Part shown: piece after piece, positions 12,401-24,110 of the stretch
Layout: every line of letters begins with the position of its first letter
Position numbering within the stretch: position 1 is the first letter of the stretch
Assembly (NCBI RefSeq): GCF_003573695.1
Contig: NC_039362.1
Location: 13,040,063 to 13,104,062 of the forward strand
Length of the DNA: 64,000 bases
From: Papaver somniferum
Taxonomy: Eukaryota > Streptophyta > Magnoliopsida > Ranunculales > Papaveraceae
Direction: 5' to 3'
Notes under the pieces: generated by a model
The model's input: only the letters and a program-made list of their open reading frames with translations
What the model was told of the DNA's origin: nothing
The model's database searches: none
Made by a program: the position numbers and the translations under genes

Positions 12401-13772
12401 GACAGACCCAACTGCGAGATACATAAAAATACAAACACTTCTGTCACCATCAATTAATAAAGAAGAAGAAGACGTGGACGTGATGATAATAGACAATGAA
12501 GAAGAAGAACAAATGAACAATATCGCAGACTGGAGAATGGAACTTCATGCATATTTGGCGAAAGGAGAAACACCAAGAAATAGATTTGAAACACACAAGT
12601 TAAAAAGCCGTGCAACGAATTATGAATTAAGAGATGGGTTGCTATACCGAAAATCCTTTATTGGACCATCACTCAGATGTTTGACACGAGAGGAAGGAGA
12701 AAAGGTGCTAAAAATGTTACATAGTGGGGATACTGGCAATCATAATGGAGGAAGATCTTTGGCACATAGAGTAAAAATGCAAGGTTATTACTGGCCATAT
12801 ATGCATGAAGATGCAAAACAAATATCAAGACGTTGCGAAGATTGTCAGCGGCATGGAAAGAAAATACATGCACCTGGAGCACTATTGTCATCTTCAACCA
12901 GTGTGTGGCCTTTTGGAAAGTGGGGCTTAGATATTGTGGGGCCATTTTTACCAGGATCTGGACAAAGAAGATACTTAATAGTCGTAACAGATTATTTCAC
13001 AAAATGGACAGAAGTGAAGGCAGTACAGCATATTCGCGACAAAGATATCTTTACATTCATATTCGAAAATATCATTTGCAGATTCAGAATTCCTGCACAG
13101 TTGGTATCTGATAACGGGAAACAATTTGAAGGACATAATATAGAAATGCTACTTAATGCATTCAAGATAAAATGTGGAAAATCTACTCCTTTGTATCCAC
13201 AAGCTAATGGGCAAGTAGAAGCAACAAACAAAACAATTGCAGATATATTAAAGAAGAAAGTGGAAGGACATCACAGAGCATGGTGCGAACAAGTACATAA
13301 TGCAGTATGGGCTTATAATACAACTAGAAGAGAAGCTACTGGAATGTCACCTTTTTGTTTAACATACGGAGTTAAAGCGGTGTTACCAACAGAAGTTGTT
13401 ATTCCGACAACAAAAAGAGAAGCTTGGGAGAAAAATCTTAGTGCGGGATTGATTTTAAATAAACTTGATGAATTAGAAGAAAGAAGAGAAAAAGATTTAC
13501 AACATATGGAGAATTATCAGCAAAGATTAGCCCGAGAGTATAATAAACGTGTCAAAATACGCGAATTTCAACCAGGATTTAGTTCTGCGAGAAACACCAA
13601 TATATCAGCGAGAAAATGGAGGAAATTAGCGAAAAATTGGGATGGACCTTACATCATAAAGGAGATAGTTGGAACAGGAGCTTATAGATTAATGGATCCA
13701 GAAGGAAGAGAAGTTGGTCATAAATTAGACAGACCATGGAACATGTTGTACTTAAAAAGATTTTATCCGTAA
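12309..13772 (+). CDS. T integrase (with aRH tail), intact open frame
   Basis: A 487-codon frame opens just after the last aRH stop. Residues 1-35 finish aRH. An acidic linker follows, then the zinc-binding HHCC domain (LHSGDTGNHN through CEDCQRHG), the DDE core with WGLDIVGPF, LVSDNGKQFEG and YPQANGQVEATNK giving D, D and E, and a C-terminal chromatin-side domain with NWDGPYIIKEIVGTGAYRLM. It would integrate element DNA. In this copy it is cut off from any normal start by upstream stops, so it is likely not expressed as in an active element. Length and motif spacing are normal for the family. Confidence 0.9.
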   Translation: MSAKIPKVKWRHISRKDNRLADAFAFISNMMTDPTARYIKIQTLLSPSINKEEEDVDVMIIDNEEEEQMNNIADWRMELHAYLAKGETPRNRFETHKLKSRATNYELRDGLLYRKSFIGPSLRCLTREEGEKVLKMLHSGDTGNHNGGRSLAHRVKMQGYYWPYMHEDAKQISRRCEDCQRHGKKIHAPGALLSSSTSVWPFGKWGLDIVGPFLPGSGQRRYLIVVTDYFTKWTEVKAVQHIRDKDIFTFIFENIICRFRIPAQLVSDNGKQFEGHNIEMLLNAFKIKCGKSTPLYPQANGQVEATNKTIADILKKKVEGHHRAWCEQVHNAVWAYNTTRREATGMSPFCLTYGVKAVLPTEVVIPTTKREAWEKNLSAGLILNKLDELEERREKDLQHMENYQQRLAREYNKRVKIREFQPGFSSARNTNISARKWRKLAKNWDGPYIIKEIVGTGAYRLMDPEGREVGHKLDRPWNMLYLKRFYP

Positions 13773-15158
13773 GAAGCTTTGAGAAGTTATGGATTCTGAA
13801 AGAATAATTGCAATATTACTCATATCAAAACAAGATCATGATGTGCGAAATTTCGCAAAGATAATCACAAAACAATGATATAAAAGAAAGGGGCGAACCT
13901 TTATGGCGTACACCCTAGTTCGCGAATAAAATTTTGCAAGAGGCAAATGTAAGACCTAAAGTACGTCATATTAGGGGGTACCTGTTGTATGGCTCAGGGA
14001 AAGGCTACACCGCCACCGGAACCTGAGTCATGGAGATTTGGGATCAATAAAGCCCATCCGGGAGAGGCACCTTGGATTCTCAGCTTAAGAATATGACTTG
14101 GGTTGGGCGGCTAAGGTAATAAGGACTCTCCCAAGGAGTGCAGATATGATCAAGGCGCCGAGGTACACGGTTGATTCAAGAGTGCCAGGGATGTTTGAAG
14201 CGTACCTTTCCATTCTTGACAAGTCTTAGCTTATACATCACTCGGCCTGAAGGAAAACCCACTTAGGGTGCAGTCTCGTAACCATAAACCCTATAGGTAA
14301 AAGGGATAAGAGGCTGCGAAAACAAATGGTTGTTGTTAAGACTGGATGGGAGGAGCTAACCTTGTATGGTAGAAGTACGCCTCTTTGAAGGGGCAACCAG
14401 GGGGGGATAAGGGAGGCACCCTCCATTAGGGAGCTGATAAGTGTCTTAAGACGCAAATGTCATGAGGATTTTTATTCCCAAGGATATTAAGGCTTGTCAT
14501 ATTTGTGCAAAAATCCTGAAGAGGCAATAATACAAAAGAAAAGGATAAGACGAGATCAATGGGTTTTCGCATGAAAGTGCGAAGACGTCCTGCGATTTCA
14601 TCGCAAGACGGCAATGTCATGGGACTTTATTTTCACAAGAATATTTAGGCATGTCATATTGTCGCAACATTCCTGAAGAGGCCATAATACAAAAGAAAAA
14701 GTTAAGGCAATATCAATGGGTTTTTGCATGAAAGTGCAAGGACGTCCTGCGATTTTTTCGCAATGACAAGAGGTGGCATAATAAGACCTTTAATTAGGAA
14801 GGCAAAATAAGACCATATGATCAAACAAAATATTTATAAGTATTGGTAACAGATTATTTTTTTTTGCAAGAAAGATAATGAGAGGCAAGTATGGGAATCA
14901 ATACACAAGAAGCATTATCTTTCTCATTAACAAAATATTAAAAGGAAAAGTTGACTCCAAAGTTGGTTAAAAAATGTAACTCGCAAAAGTAATAAAAATA
15001 AGACAGTTCAAGAAGACAAAGCTAAATAAGAAGCTCAAGCTTCAGTATTAATTTCAGTAGCAGGAGATAACAGAAATTCTTCGCCAATATTCTTGCAAGC
15101 TCTCCTTCATTTCGGTTTTGATTTTCGTCGTGACTAGCATCTTGATTATCGCCAGTAA
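13773..15158 (+). other. Non-coding stretch downstream of T pol
   Basis: No frame is supported on either strand. A GC-richer block at about 13970-14440, starting at 'ttagggggtacctgttgta', contrasts with its AT-rich flanks. A tandem duplication follows at 14452-14767. The antisense gene ends at 15159, so 15158 downwards could be its 3' untranslated region. Confidence 0.6.
14452..14767 (+). repeat. ~160-bp tandem duplication in T
   Basis: Copy 1 is about 14452-14610, copy 2 about 14612-14767. Shared words in order are 'aatgtcatg', 'cctgaagagg', 'aatacaaaagaaaa', 'atcaatgggtttt', 'gcatgaaagtgc' and 'gacgtcctgcgatttt'. Confidence 0.8.
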
Positions 15159-17264
15159 TTACTTCTCAGGAGAAACTTCTTTCTCATTCTGATTAACACC
15201 AGCAGATGCTTCTTTAGAAGGAACCTCTTCTTCATCTTCTAAGAAATTATCCTCTGCACCGCTTTCGTAATCATAATCACTATCAGCACGACGAGGAACT
15301 TCATCATCATATACTTCTAAAGGATCACTTGATGTAGGAGGAAGAGAGTTGGACAATAAAATGTCATTTACAAGGACTTCAGCCCGGAGATGAACTTGGC
15401 GAAGAAGTGCTCTCTGATGATTCCTATATTGAATATCCTTAAAATAAGCAAGATAATCAAGTCTTCTTTCTGCTCGGTCGCGAGAACCAGTAAGGGTAAA
15501 GACGAGCAATGCATTTTCTTTGCGAATTTTGGCATATTTAGCCTCCAAAACAGAAATGGAAGAATGAATATTCTTCTCAGACTCTGCGAAAGATAGAATA
15601 CAAAATTTTATTAAGATAAGGAATTCATAGAGATATGACAAAGAAAAGATAATTAAGGCAGTCAAACTATTATGACTACCTTCCTTTTCAGAAATAAGGT
15701 GTTGAATCAAGGACAGGCAACTATTCTCCCAACGGTCCATTGCGTCATCAAATTTATCTCCAACTAAACCTTTAAGTCGAGACTGAAGATTTTTCTATTT
15801 AGAAATAAGAAAGGCATTTTTCTTCGCAAGAGAAGAATAAGATTCTTCTAATTTGGAATATTGTTATTTAAGTTGATTCGCCTTTACACTTAAACTATTC
15901 TACCTTGAATGAGTGTATCTCTTTCAGCGATAGATGACTCTGTTACTTCTTTAAGTTCATTTCTCAAAGAGCGAAGAGATTTCTCTTGGTCATCACATAC
16001 TTTTTGAAGAATACTAAGTTGTTGCGAAGATATCGCCATCTTGTTTAAATAAGTTCTCTTCTCTTGGGACAAGGTTTTATTCTCATCTGATAAAGTTTCT
16101 ATCCCTAAATTAGCTTTAGTTAAAGAATAAGAAAGACGAGATACTTCATTACTGAATAAATCTTGTCTTTGAACTAATTGGGTATTTTCATTGGTAAGAT
16201 TATTTATATGATCAAGAGAATATGAATAGAGGTTATCTAATTGGTTATATTGATCCATCAAGAGTTCTTTATCAACACGGGCTTCTTCAACAACAGATGC
16301 AAATTGATATCTCTCCATTATTCGTTTCTGGTTTAAAGCTTAACATGCGAAAGATGGATTTCAAGGATAATTAAATATGGGAAGGATAAAACCATTAAAA
16401 AGGCAAATTAAAGACACAGATAAGAAAATCATACCTCTCAATTCATCATTCTTCTTGCGAAGATTGTCATGATCCAGTAAAACATTCTGAAGTTTCTGAT
16501 TTTCGAGACGAAGAGCATTACATTCTTTTTCCAAAGCTGTCTGCGAAGCAGCTCTGTCAGAACCCAAATGCTTGCTCAGAATTTCGCAAACATTAGACTT
16601 GATAGGTTCATTAGAAGACTTCTTGACATCATCCAGAACTTCATATAAAACCTTGAAGGCAATATCTATCCCCTCCGCGGTTTCTTTTGAAAGAGGAAGA
16701 GACTTAGGTAGAGAACTGGTGGAGATAAAAGGTTGAGAAACATTCTCAATAGGAAGAGAAGAGGTTTCATTCACAGCAGGATCAACAAGGGGAGTTTCAA
16801 TCATTGAGAGATCAGCTGAAGAAATGAAGTCTGAGGCAGCTTTTTCGCGAATTAGAGATAAAGGTTTATCTTGTGAAGATGTCGCAGAAGATTTAGAAGA
16901 GATGAGTAAATGGAAGGGAACAGAAGTTGGAACAGTTTTAAGGTGGAGATTTCTTGGGAGGTTTATTAACATCTTTATCACCCTGCGAATTACAATCCAG
17001 ATAAGAAACAGAGGCAACAATATTTTTATTATAAAAGGATAGTGTTTCTTACTACCTTCTCATTCACAGACTTTCTTTTATGTGCAACGACCTTATGCTG
17101 CGACTTGGGAATGTTAGGGTTATGAACTGTAAATCTAGTGATGGAAGCGCTACTGCTGAAATAACAAGAGTATGGGAACCACATAAACAACATTAAATAA
17201 GGAAATAAACAAGATCAGCAAAACTCATAAAGAAGAAAAAAAAAACTAACCTTGATGAATCCAT
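15159..17264 (-). pseudogene. Antisense spliced coiled-coil gene inside T
   Basis: Exon 1 is 17264-17251 (MDSS), with donor GTTAGT. Exon 2 is 17155-17056 (SASITRFTVHNPNIPKSQ, KRKSVNEK). Exon 3 is 16982-16435, with a frameshift near 16941, and holds a Ser/Pro-rich domain and the start of a coiled coil (LRLENQKLQNVLLDH). Exon 4 is about 16327-15900, a long coiled coil. The last exons are about 15860-15680 and 15583-15159, separated by a clear 97-bp GT-AG intron and ending in an acidic tail (DYDYESGAEDNFLEDEEEV). The strand is opposite to pol. Antisense genes in this position are known from Tat relatives; their function is not established. Stops near 15800-15870 and the frameshift suggest decay. 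Confidence 0.65.
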
Positions 17265-17457
17265 GGATGATAATAGCAGGGAGATTGTTTCGAAGAAAAT
17301 TATGAACTATGAAGATTTGCAGAAGAAATAGTATGAAGATGAAAAAGAACTTAAAAAGATAGAAGAAGAAAGAAGAAAAGTTGCAATAATGGAATTTGCA
17401 GAAGAACGATGAAGTTGCAGAGAAGATAAAAAGAAAGAAGAAGAGAGTGAAAAGGAA

Positions 17458-17465
17458 TATATATA
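17458..17465 (-). promoter_or_regulatory. TATA box of the antisense gene
   Basis: The minus strand reads CTATATATATTCC here, 194 bases upstream of the proposed ATG at 17264, in a purine/pyrimidine-biased leader. It lies about 200 bp inside the 3' LTR boundary of T, so the gene would not depend on the LTR promoter. Confidence 0.55.
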
Positions 17466-17639
17466 GAGGGAATTTTTTCTCGAGAAAATAAACACGATTA
17501 ATACGGAAAGATATAAGCGGCTAAAAAGTAACGGTTACAAAAGACGTGTCGATAAATAAATGAAAGAAAGAATACGTGTGATAAATGCAGAATATGAAAA
17601 GATGAGAAGCTGCGGCATTTCTCACATCATTCTCTACTT

Positions 17640-17666
17640 TGCAGAGAAGATATGAGAAGAGGCAAG
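17640..17666 (+). other. Polypurine tract of T
   Basis: A purine-rich run containing 'gaagatatgagaagaggcaaga' pieces directly precedes the 3' LTR start at 17667, the place where plus-strand DNA synthesis is primed. Confidence 0.6.
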
Positions 17667-18135
17667 ATGTAGGATCAGAATCTCGCAATGAAAATGTTTC
17701 AGCGAAATTATCAATGACACAACACAACAACGTCGCAGAACAATTTCAGAAATGATAAAATAAATGACGTCAACTAAGATCACGAGAAAGATATGATAGT
17801 CCTGCAAAAATTAGATAGTTTGCGAAATTAACATTTGTAAGGTTGCGAGAATGTCGCAGACCATACCCGAAAATAAAGGACAGATTAGCTGTCATCCACT
17901 ATGTATTTCCTTATAAATAGTTGTTCGAGTTGTAAAGAAAGGGATCTTTTTTTGAATAAGAAATAAGTAAATAGGAGAGAGAAAGTTCAGAGCAGAGATC
18001 ATTCTTGATTTCTTTATCTTTTCTTGTAATAACATTCAAAGATTAATCGATAAAATTAAGAGTATAAACCTAAAAATGAGTTGATTAATAATGAAATCAT
18101 ATGAGGGGTGTACTGTAGGATTTCCTGCAACTACA
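17667..18135 (+). repeat. 3' LTR of T (also 5' LTR of a second, truncated T copy)
   Basis: 469 bp from TGTAGGATCAG to GCAACTACA, with TATA box at 17912-17920. It is followed not by flanking DNA but by T internal sequence, so this LTR is shared with a second T copy. Confidence 0.85.
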
Positions 18136-18443
18136 TAATGGCACTAGAAACAGGGAAATTGAAGATCGAAAGTTGAAGATTGTTGTTGAGAATATTCAAA
18201 TCAAGAAAGTGATTTAATAAATCAGTGAATCAGTTAGAAGAAAGATGAATAGAATTAATGAAGATGACAAAAGATTGGAGTGTAATATGATAACAAAAAC
18301 GATGATTAATGAATTCCATTAAAACATCAAAGGAAGAATACATAAACGAAATTCAAAGTTCAAAACCAATCAAGAAATTCAAAACCAAAATAAAACCTCA
18401 CATCTCTCAGAAGTTCAAAGTTCAAGAGATTATGGAAAGAAAA
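18136..18443 (+). mobile_element. 5' internal fragment of a second T copy
   Basis: 18136-18352 matches 9531-9748 almost base for base, including the PBS (18139-18155). At 18352/9748 the two copies part: the left goes on to the protease region, the right to a Lys-rich frame (KPIKKFKTKIKPHISQKF) that may be a trace of the gag lost from the first copy. The PMD gene ends at 18444. A shared LTR followed by internal sequence is what unequal recombination between T copies leaves. Confidence 0.65.
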
Positions 18444-21400
18444 CTAAAGGAAGCCATCGAAGTACGATTTCTGCTTCTCAGCATTCTCCAATACTTGCAA
18501 AGACGCCTTCTCCAACTTCAGCTTTTCGGTCAGCTCAACAATCTTAGCCATTTTCTCCACCACGGCATCACTGGTAAAGGTTATATTATTCACTACTGCA
18601 TCCTTAATGGTGTTGATTTTCTGACGAAGCCACTTCAAGTTAAAACCAAGTTCTTCAGATTTCCCCAAGTTGTACTCCCAATCAAAGAGTACATCTCGAG
18701 TGACAGTACTTCTGGGTCTGGTACGAATATCCTCTATGACACGCAATATGTTTCCTAATTGCATTGCCAAGAAATAGCTGCGCTCGGGACTCTTGTAACG
18801 ACAATATGGTCGTACATATCCCACAACTTCTCATACATATTGGCATACCCAGTGGGAACGCTGAATCCGCCAACGGATACATGATACAGGAGTGAAGAAC
18901 CAAATGGAGGATCGCAAACAATCCCTGCAGTAGGGTACTCGTGTATCACTATGCGATTCTCAACTACCGGAGCGACATCAACAGTTATAGACATAGCTTC
19001 TTCCTGAGTAGTTTCTTCCATTCTCAACTCGGGTTCCACCGTCTTAGGCGTAATCGGAGTTCCAGTCACCTCTACAGCATCAACCACAATCATTTCATGG
19101 TCTTGCGGTGCATAGATGCGTGTCTCATTGTCAATAGCTCCGAGATTTCTCAATTCGTCATTATTGATTCCATTATTCCCAACTTCGGCATTTGGCACCT
19201 AATACGAAGATTACATGGGATTAGAAGCGGCTTAAACATGGAAACCTAACACAATCATAAAATACAGTATGTAAGTAAACTATCATTATAAAAATTCTTT
19301 ACTATGCATCCAAGACATGAGAAAATAGTGTAGAGGTCATGAAACACGTTTTCAAACAAGCACATATGAAGAAATTCTACACTGCCCTGCATGAAACGAT
19401 GAACTGGGAGCAATTGGTAAGGAATCTAAGGTTGAGTCATATACCATTCTCTTTGTATGGATGTTATTTTCTAAAACATATCAAAATTTCATAACAATCG
19501 GACGAACGAGCAAGGACATATGGCCAAAACATTGGGCAACATACAATCTGAAAGAGTTCTGAAAGTCTTCTGGAAGTCTACTGTTTCGCCTTTTTCAAGC
19601 CCTGAACATGCTCAAAACTCAAAAAGCTCCATTGCTGAAGCTTGGAAATTTTCTGGGCTTGAGGATACATATGCAGATCTCTAAAATCTGACTTCGAACG
19701 AAGATTCTACAATATTTTTACTAAAAGGCTGAAGTCTGAAATTTTCTGGTGACGTATTTCGGCAAAATTACTCGTATATTCACATGGGTTTTCGTTCATT
19801 CATTCAAAAATCATCAATATCATACTTCTATGAAGAAATTACATGAGATATACTTACCAGGGGAGTCTCTAAACCATTTGAAGGCTCGGCAATATTGGAA
19901 TCTCCATCGGCAACTCCGTTATCTTCATTCGTTTCGGGATTTCGGGAACTCTCCATATTTCCATGCCCCAAAGAAAAGTGTGCTTCATCAACATTCTGCT
20001 CGTCTACAATTGTTTCCTCCTGGATGCATCAACAACAATTATCATTGATTTATTCAAAGGCATATTACTATAGTTAACACAAAGGAAGATACTTACGTCA
20101 ACTTCTTCGTCAACGCTGGATCCCTGAATTGTTCGACCAGGAGAAAAACGGAGACCGTCAATAACCGATGGAGCAAAATTCTGAAACGAATTAATAATAT
20201 TCTTTTAATATCCTAATTAGATGGACGAGAAAATTGCAATGGCAAAGAAAGGCGCTAACAACTCACCAAAGAAGCGGCAGGGGACTGCACATTATTCGGT
20301 ATCATTCTATGAGCTGTTTTGCTTCTTCCTTCTCCACCCTGGGGACTTTCTTGAAGGTCTAAGAAGTTTACACATATTCGAGGCCTCACAGCACGACCAT
20401 CCTACACAAAATCAATGAATGATTAAGAAACGTCTAGTTTACTTTCATCAAAATAATGAAGAAAAGAGGCTTACCTATGCACATTCCGGAGATGTCTTCC
20501 TCTTGTCACCACGGGAAAGATACTTTAGCCTTGGTCGAGCATTAATCGAGTCAAGGGAAGGAAAATCTTGCGCTGGAGACTTGACATCCATCACAAACTC
20601 ATGCAAGCGTCCAAGTTGCTAGCGGAAGAAGTCTATGTAACCTGGAGTTACGAAGGTAGCTCGGTCAAAACATGGAAATAAATTTCCTTCCACGTGTGTG
20701 CAGTCTAAATGAGCCTTCAAATAATCAATATCTGGATTATTCGTTCGATGACCAGGGATACACTGTTCAAAACCCATCTGTCGAGCTGCTCTATCAATGT
20801 TGTATTCTTCTACCTGGAATTCTCCATTCATCACTGATACTAATAAACTGGGAGTACAACTCATTATAAAAGATCTTTCTCCATCGCTCAAACTAGCACC
20901 AGTACTCAACATGACATTCTCTTCAGAAGTATTGAAAGTGATCAATTGCGAAAAAAGGGAAGGAACCGACATCCAGGGGCAAAAGTTGAACTCGGATTCA
21001 ATGTCCAGAACGTCAGTAATACATATATTATATTGTGGCTGCTTGTAGACCAGCGCATGATCCTGGAGTTATTCTTCTCAAGGAAGGCATGACGAGTATC
21101 GACCTTGGGTCCTTGCAAGATACTACGAGGAATTGGGGCGTAACTCTCAAGATGCTCCCACATCAAGGCTTGGAGGAACATGGTATTGGCATATGTTTCG
21201 ACTTTCATGAAGCTGTTGGAGGTACTGGAGTCTATCACTAAAGAGTCTAAATATTGGCAAACATCGAACCCAAAAATAGACTACCAATTGGAAGTTTCTC
21301 ACCTTTAGCCATCTTTATGGCGAAACGAATCACAAACGGCTTCAACAAGTGTCCACAATCTTCAAGGATATCCCTGGAGACCCATAAGCATAAGAAAGCA

Positions 21401-22167
21401 GCGTTTGTTAAACTACCATCAACCGGTTCTTTAGGAATTACATCCCTCGGCCACCAATATGACAACCATTGAGAATAGCAAGACTTGGAAGACTCATTGA
21501 TTTCGTGCATCTTGGCCTCCAATACGTTAGACATCTCCTTCTCCTCTGCTGAAATCTCTTCAGGGAAATTACCGGTAACTGGAAGGTGCAACAAAGAAAC
21601 TACATCTTCTAAGGTAACGGTGAATTCCCCCCATCTACATATGAAGGTGTGAGTAGGAACGCACCAACGGGCAACCAAAGCTACAATACATGGTATGTCA
21701 TGATTAATGATCAAATCCCCAGCATCTTGAATGGCTCGTGTCACCTGTGCACTATCTAGTAAGGTCCTTACACGGCTATGGACTAGCATATGCATTGCCC
21801 ATACAGAAAAGTGTGTCAACGGCTTCCGAGAAAGTTTGAATTCCACAGGAGAATCCGAATAATGCTTTCCTTCCAAACAGAACCGAATTATTGTTGGAGG
21901 AGACACCAACTTGTTCTGAGCAGTGGTTCTGGGATTTATGATCAGCCGAAACGAGGAGCCTAAGGGGCGCTTTTCAGGTCTATACGGGCGCACAAAGAAC
22001 TTTTCCTCAACAATTGGAATTTTCTTAGTCTTGGAAGTTTCCTCTTTATCCTTATAAATCTCAGAATCATTATTTCTAGAGGAACCATCATCTCTGGAAG
22101 ACGCGCTTGTGGAAACATCCTCTCTAGAAGAAACATCATCTTCAGAAGTGCTACAGGACTCAGTCAT
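18444..22167 (-). pseudogene. Plant mobile domain (PMD, MAIN-like) gene 1
   Basis: Proposed coding start is ATG at 22167 (MTESCSTSEDD, Ser/Asp-rich). The PMD core lies in 22050-21247, with RWGEFTVTLEDVVSLLHLPV and SLTNAAFLCLWVSRDI, and continues to 20475 (QALMWEHLESYAPIPR, FNFCPWMSVPSLFSQL). Further exons with clean GT-AG borders are 20401-20267, 20180-20097, 20019-19858 and 19198-18444, the last ending in a coiled coil (EKMAKIVELTEKLKLEKASL). Breaks are a frameshift at about 21245, a 2-base shift in an AT run at about 21020, a TAG near 20618, a TAG at the donor near 20475 and a shift near 18800. PMD proteins such as Arabidopsis MAIN/MAIL1 act in the nucleus in silencing and genome stability; transposon-borne forms are also known. 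Confidence 0.75.
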
Positions 22168-23262
22168 CTTTGCAAAGTTTTTGCGACATCCATGCACGAA
22201 TTTCATCAGCACAATGGAATTAAAGCAACAAAACAATTATGATGCTCACATCAATGTTTACAAAAATGGTAATCCTGAACTCTTACCTATTTACGATTTC
22301 ACGAACTTAGTGATAACAGTGTAAAACCCCAAAACTTGCTTGTTCTTTCAAACCTGCAAAGTCGAGCAAAAAACTTATTATTTAAAGTCAACATTGGCTT
22401 TCCATGAAACTATGAATAATTCACATAACTTTCCAATGTGAACATTCGCTGATTTTTACGTGTACATACACTATAAAATCACTAAACTCATACATACACT
22501 ACGAATTCATCAACTCATAAATTGTTTGCTTTCAACAATTTTTCATAAATCAAAGCTTGATTTCTATTTAATAAAATGTGAATAAGTCACGTACCTTTAA
22601 AAAAATATTGTGAGTTAAATAACTCATGTGAATATATAATTTATTTTTTTTCTCAGTTGAGCATTCATTTATGGAACGAGGGTCTTTTCTATTTTTGCAA
22701 AGGTCCACATATTCTAAATAAAATTTTGAAAGTTCATAAACAAATTTTTATCATGTACTCTAGGTCTTCTTCAAAATTCCTTTAACCCTAAGGATCATTA
22801 TTTATTACTTTTTATGTACAAACCTATGTTTCTAAAAGTATTTACAAAGTTCATGCTTCGAAAACAAAATTGGGTTTTCATGAAACCTAATAAACAAAAC
22901 TTTTACTGCTGCAACTAGACCATGTCTATTCAAAATTTTATGTATCTCTTCCATATTAATAATTTTTGCTCGTTTCTTAAACTAACAAACGAACTGTATA
23001 TACGTTTTCTAAAATTCTTCATAAATCCTACGCATACATGCAACCATGGGATTTTTGCTTTATGAACAAATCATTAAAACATAAAATAAAATAAAATAAT
23101 TAAAAAAAACGGACGGATGGACTTACTGTCGGCACCGGCCGGAGTTGGGCCGGACGGGCGACGGCGCTGGCGAACTTCCTTCTCCTGTTGTTGCTCGTGT
23201 GATGATGAAGAGAGGAAGGTGCACGGTTGATCAAACAATAAAATTATTATTAGGGTTACTTA
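22168..23262 (-). other. 5' untranslated region and introns of PMD gene 1
   Basis: A leader exon is likely at about 23235-23126, ending at a GTAAGT donor. A second leader exon is likely at about 22354-22283 (acceptor TTTGCAG, donor GTAAGAG). The 22360-23125 stretch is strongly AT-rich as expected for an intron. No other gene is seen. Confidence 0.45.
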
Positions 23263-23271
23263 CCTTTTATA
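23263..23271 (-). promoter_or_regulatory. TATA box of PMD gene 1
   Basis: TATAAAAGG on the minus strand, about 30 bases upstream of a GC-richer leader exon. It lies less than 100 bp from the start of the right E LTR. Confidence 0.5.
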
Positions 23272-23703
23272 CCAATTTTATTTCCAAAAACCTAATAGAA
23301 CATGGATTTCCTTTTTTGGGCTCGGGACCGCAAATCCTAAACTGACCAGAACTGAGCCTTCGAGCGTCCAAATCAGCGGTGACTCATTTGTCCATGCTCA
23401 TGAGATGACACTCTATCTTGCTATCAGAGTCCTTATCTATGCATTTGCTCGTACATGACACCATTGGGGAAAATCGAGGATTCTGAAGCTACCTTTGTAC
23501 GACTGAGTTCAACCACCGATCTCGTCGACTAAAAATCACCATCTAATGCTTACTGCGGAACATGACCGTTACTGACTAAGCAGGGGACTTCTGACTATAC
23601 ACCTTCGGAATGGGTACGACGCTTTAACTGGCTAATATCCCTTCTGTAATATATTAACTCTACAGTGACATTTACCGCTGAATTCCTAGAAAATAACCTA
23701 TTT

Positions 23704-24110
23704 TATCTCATTACTCCGATTTCATGATCGAATCCACGGCTGATCTCATGGAATGGTAATAGATAATCTCATTACTCCGATTTCATGATCGAATCCACGG
23801 CTGATCTCATGGAATGGTAATAAATAATCTCATTACTCCAATTTCATGATCGAATCCACGGCTGATCTCATGGAATGGTAATAGATAATCTCATTACTCC
23901 GATTTCATGACGACTGATCTCATGGAATGGTAATAGATAATCTCATTACTCCGATTTCATGATCGAATCCAGGGCTGATCTCATGAGAGTATAATAACTA
24001 CTTTCATTACTCCGATTCTGTGGTCAATCCACGATCCCATGGAATGGTAATACCTATTTTATTATTCTGAATTCATGGTCGAATCCACGACTGATCCTAT
24101 GAATTGATAA
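23704..24110 (+). repeat. Expanded ~62-bp tandem repeat in right E LTR (about 6-7 units)
   Basis: Same unit as in the left LTR ('cattactccgatttcatga' ... 'ctcatggaatggtaatag'), with two to three more copies. One unit has lost about 12 bases near 23915. Confidence 0.8.

Larger units (their letters stand above)
9063..18135 (+). mobile_element. Ty3-gypsy Tat-lineage element 'T'
   Basis: Two LTRs of 468-469 bp, starting TGTAGG and ending CTACA or ATACA, flank protease, RT, RNase H, a second (archaeal-type) RNase H and integrase in that order on the plus strand. The extra aRNase H is the hallmark of the Tat lineage. Gag is missing: only about 110 bp separate the PBS from the protease-proximal frame. 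Between integrase and the 3' LTR lies a spliced antisense gene, as known for some Tat relatives such as Grande and Retand. By eye the LTRs differ at about ten positions (about 2%), yet pol carries at least six disabling changes. Confidence 0.85.

Noticed and set aside
11756..12520. 254-codon minus-strand frame across T RNase H and aRH
   Set aside because: Antisense shadow of a conserved coding region; Ser/Leu-rich composition with no motif.
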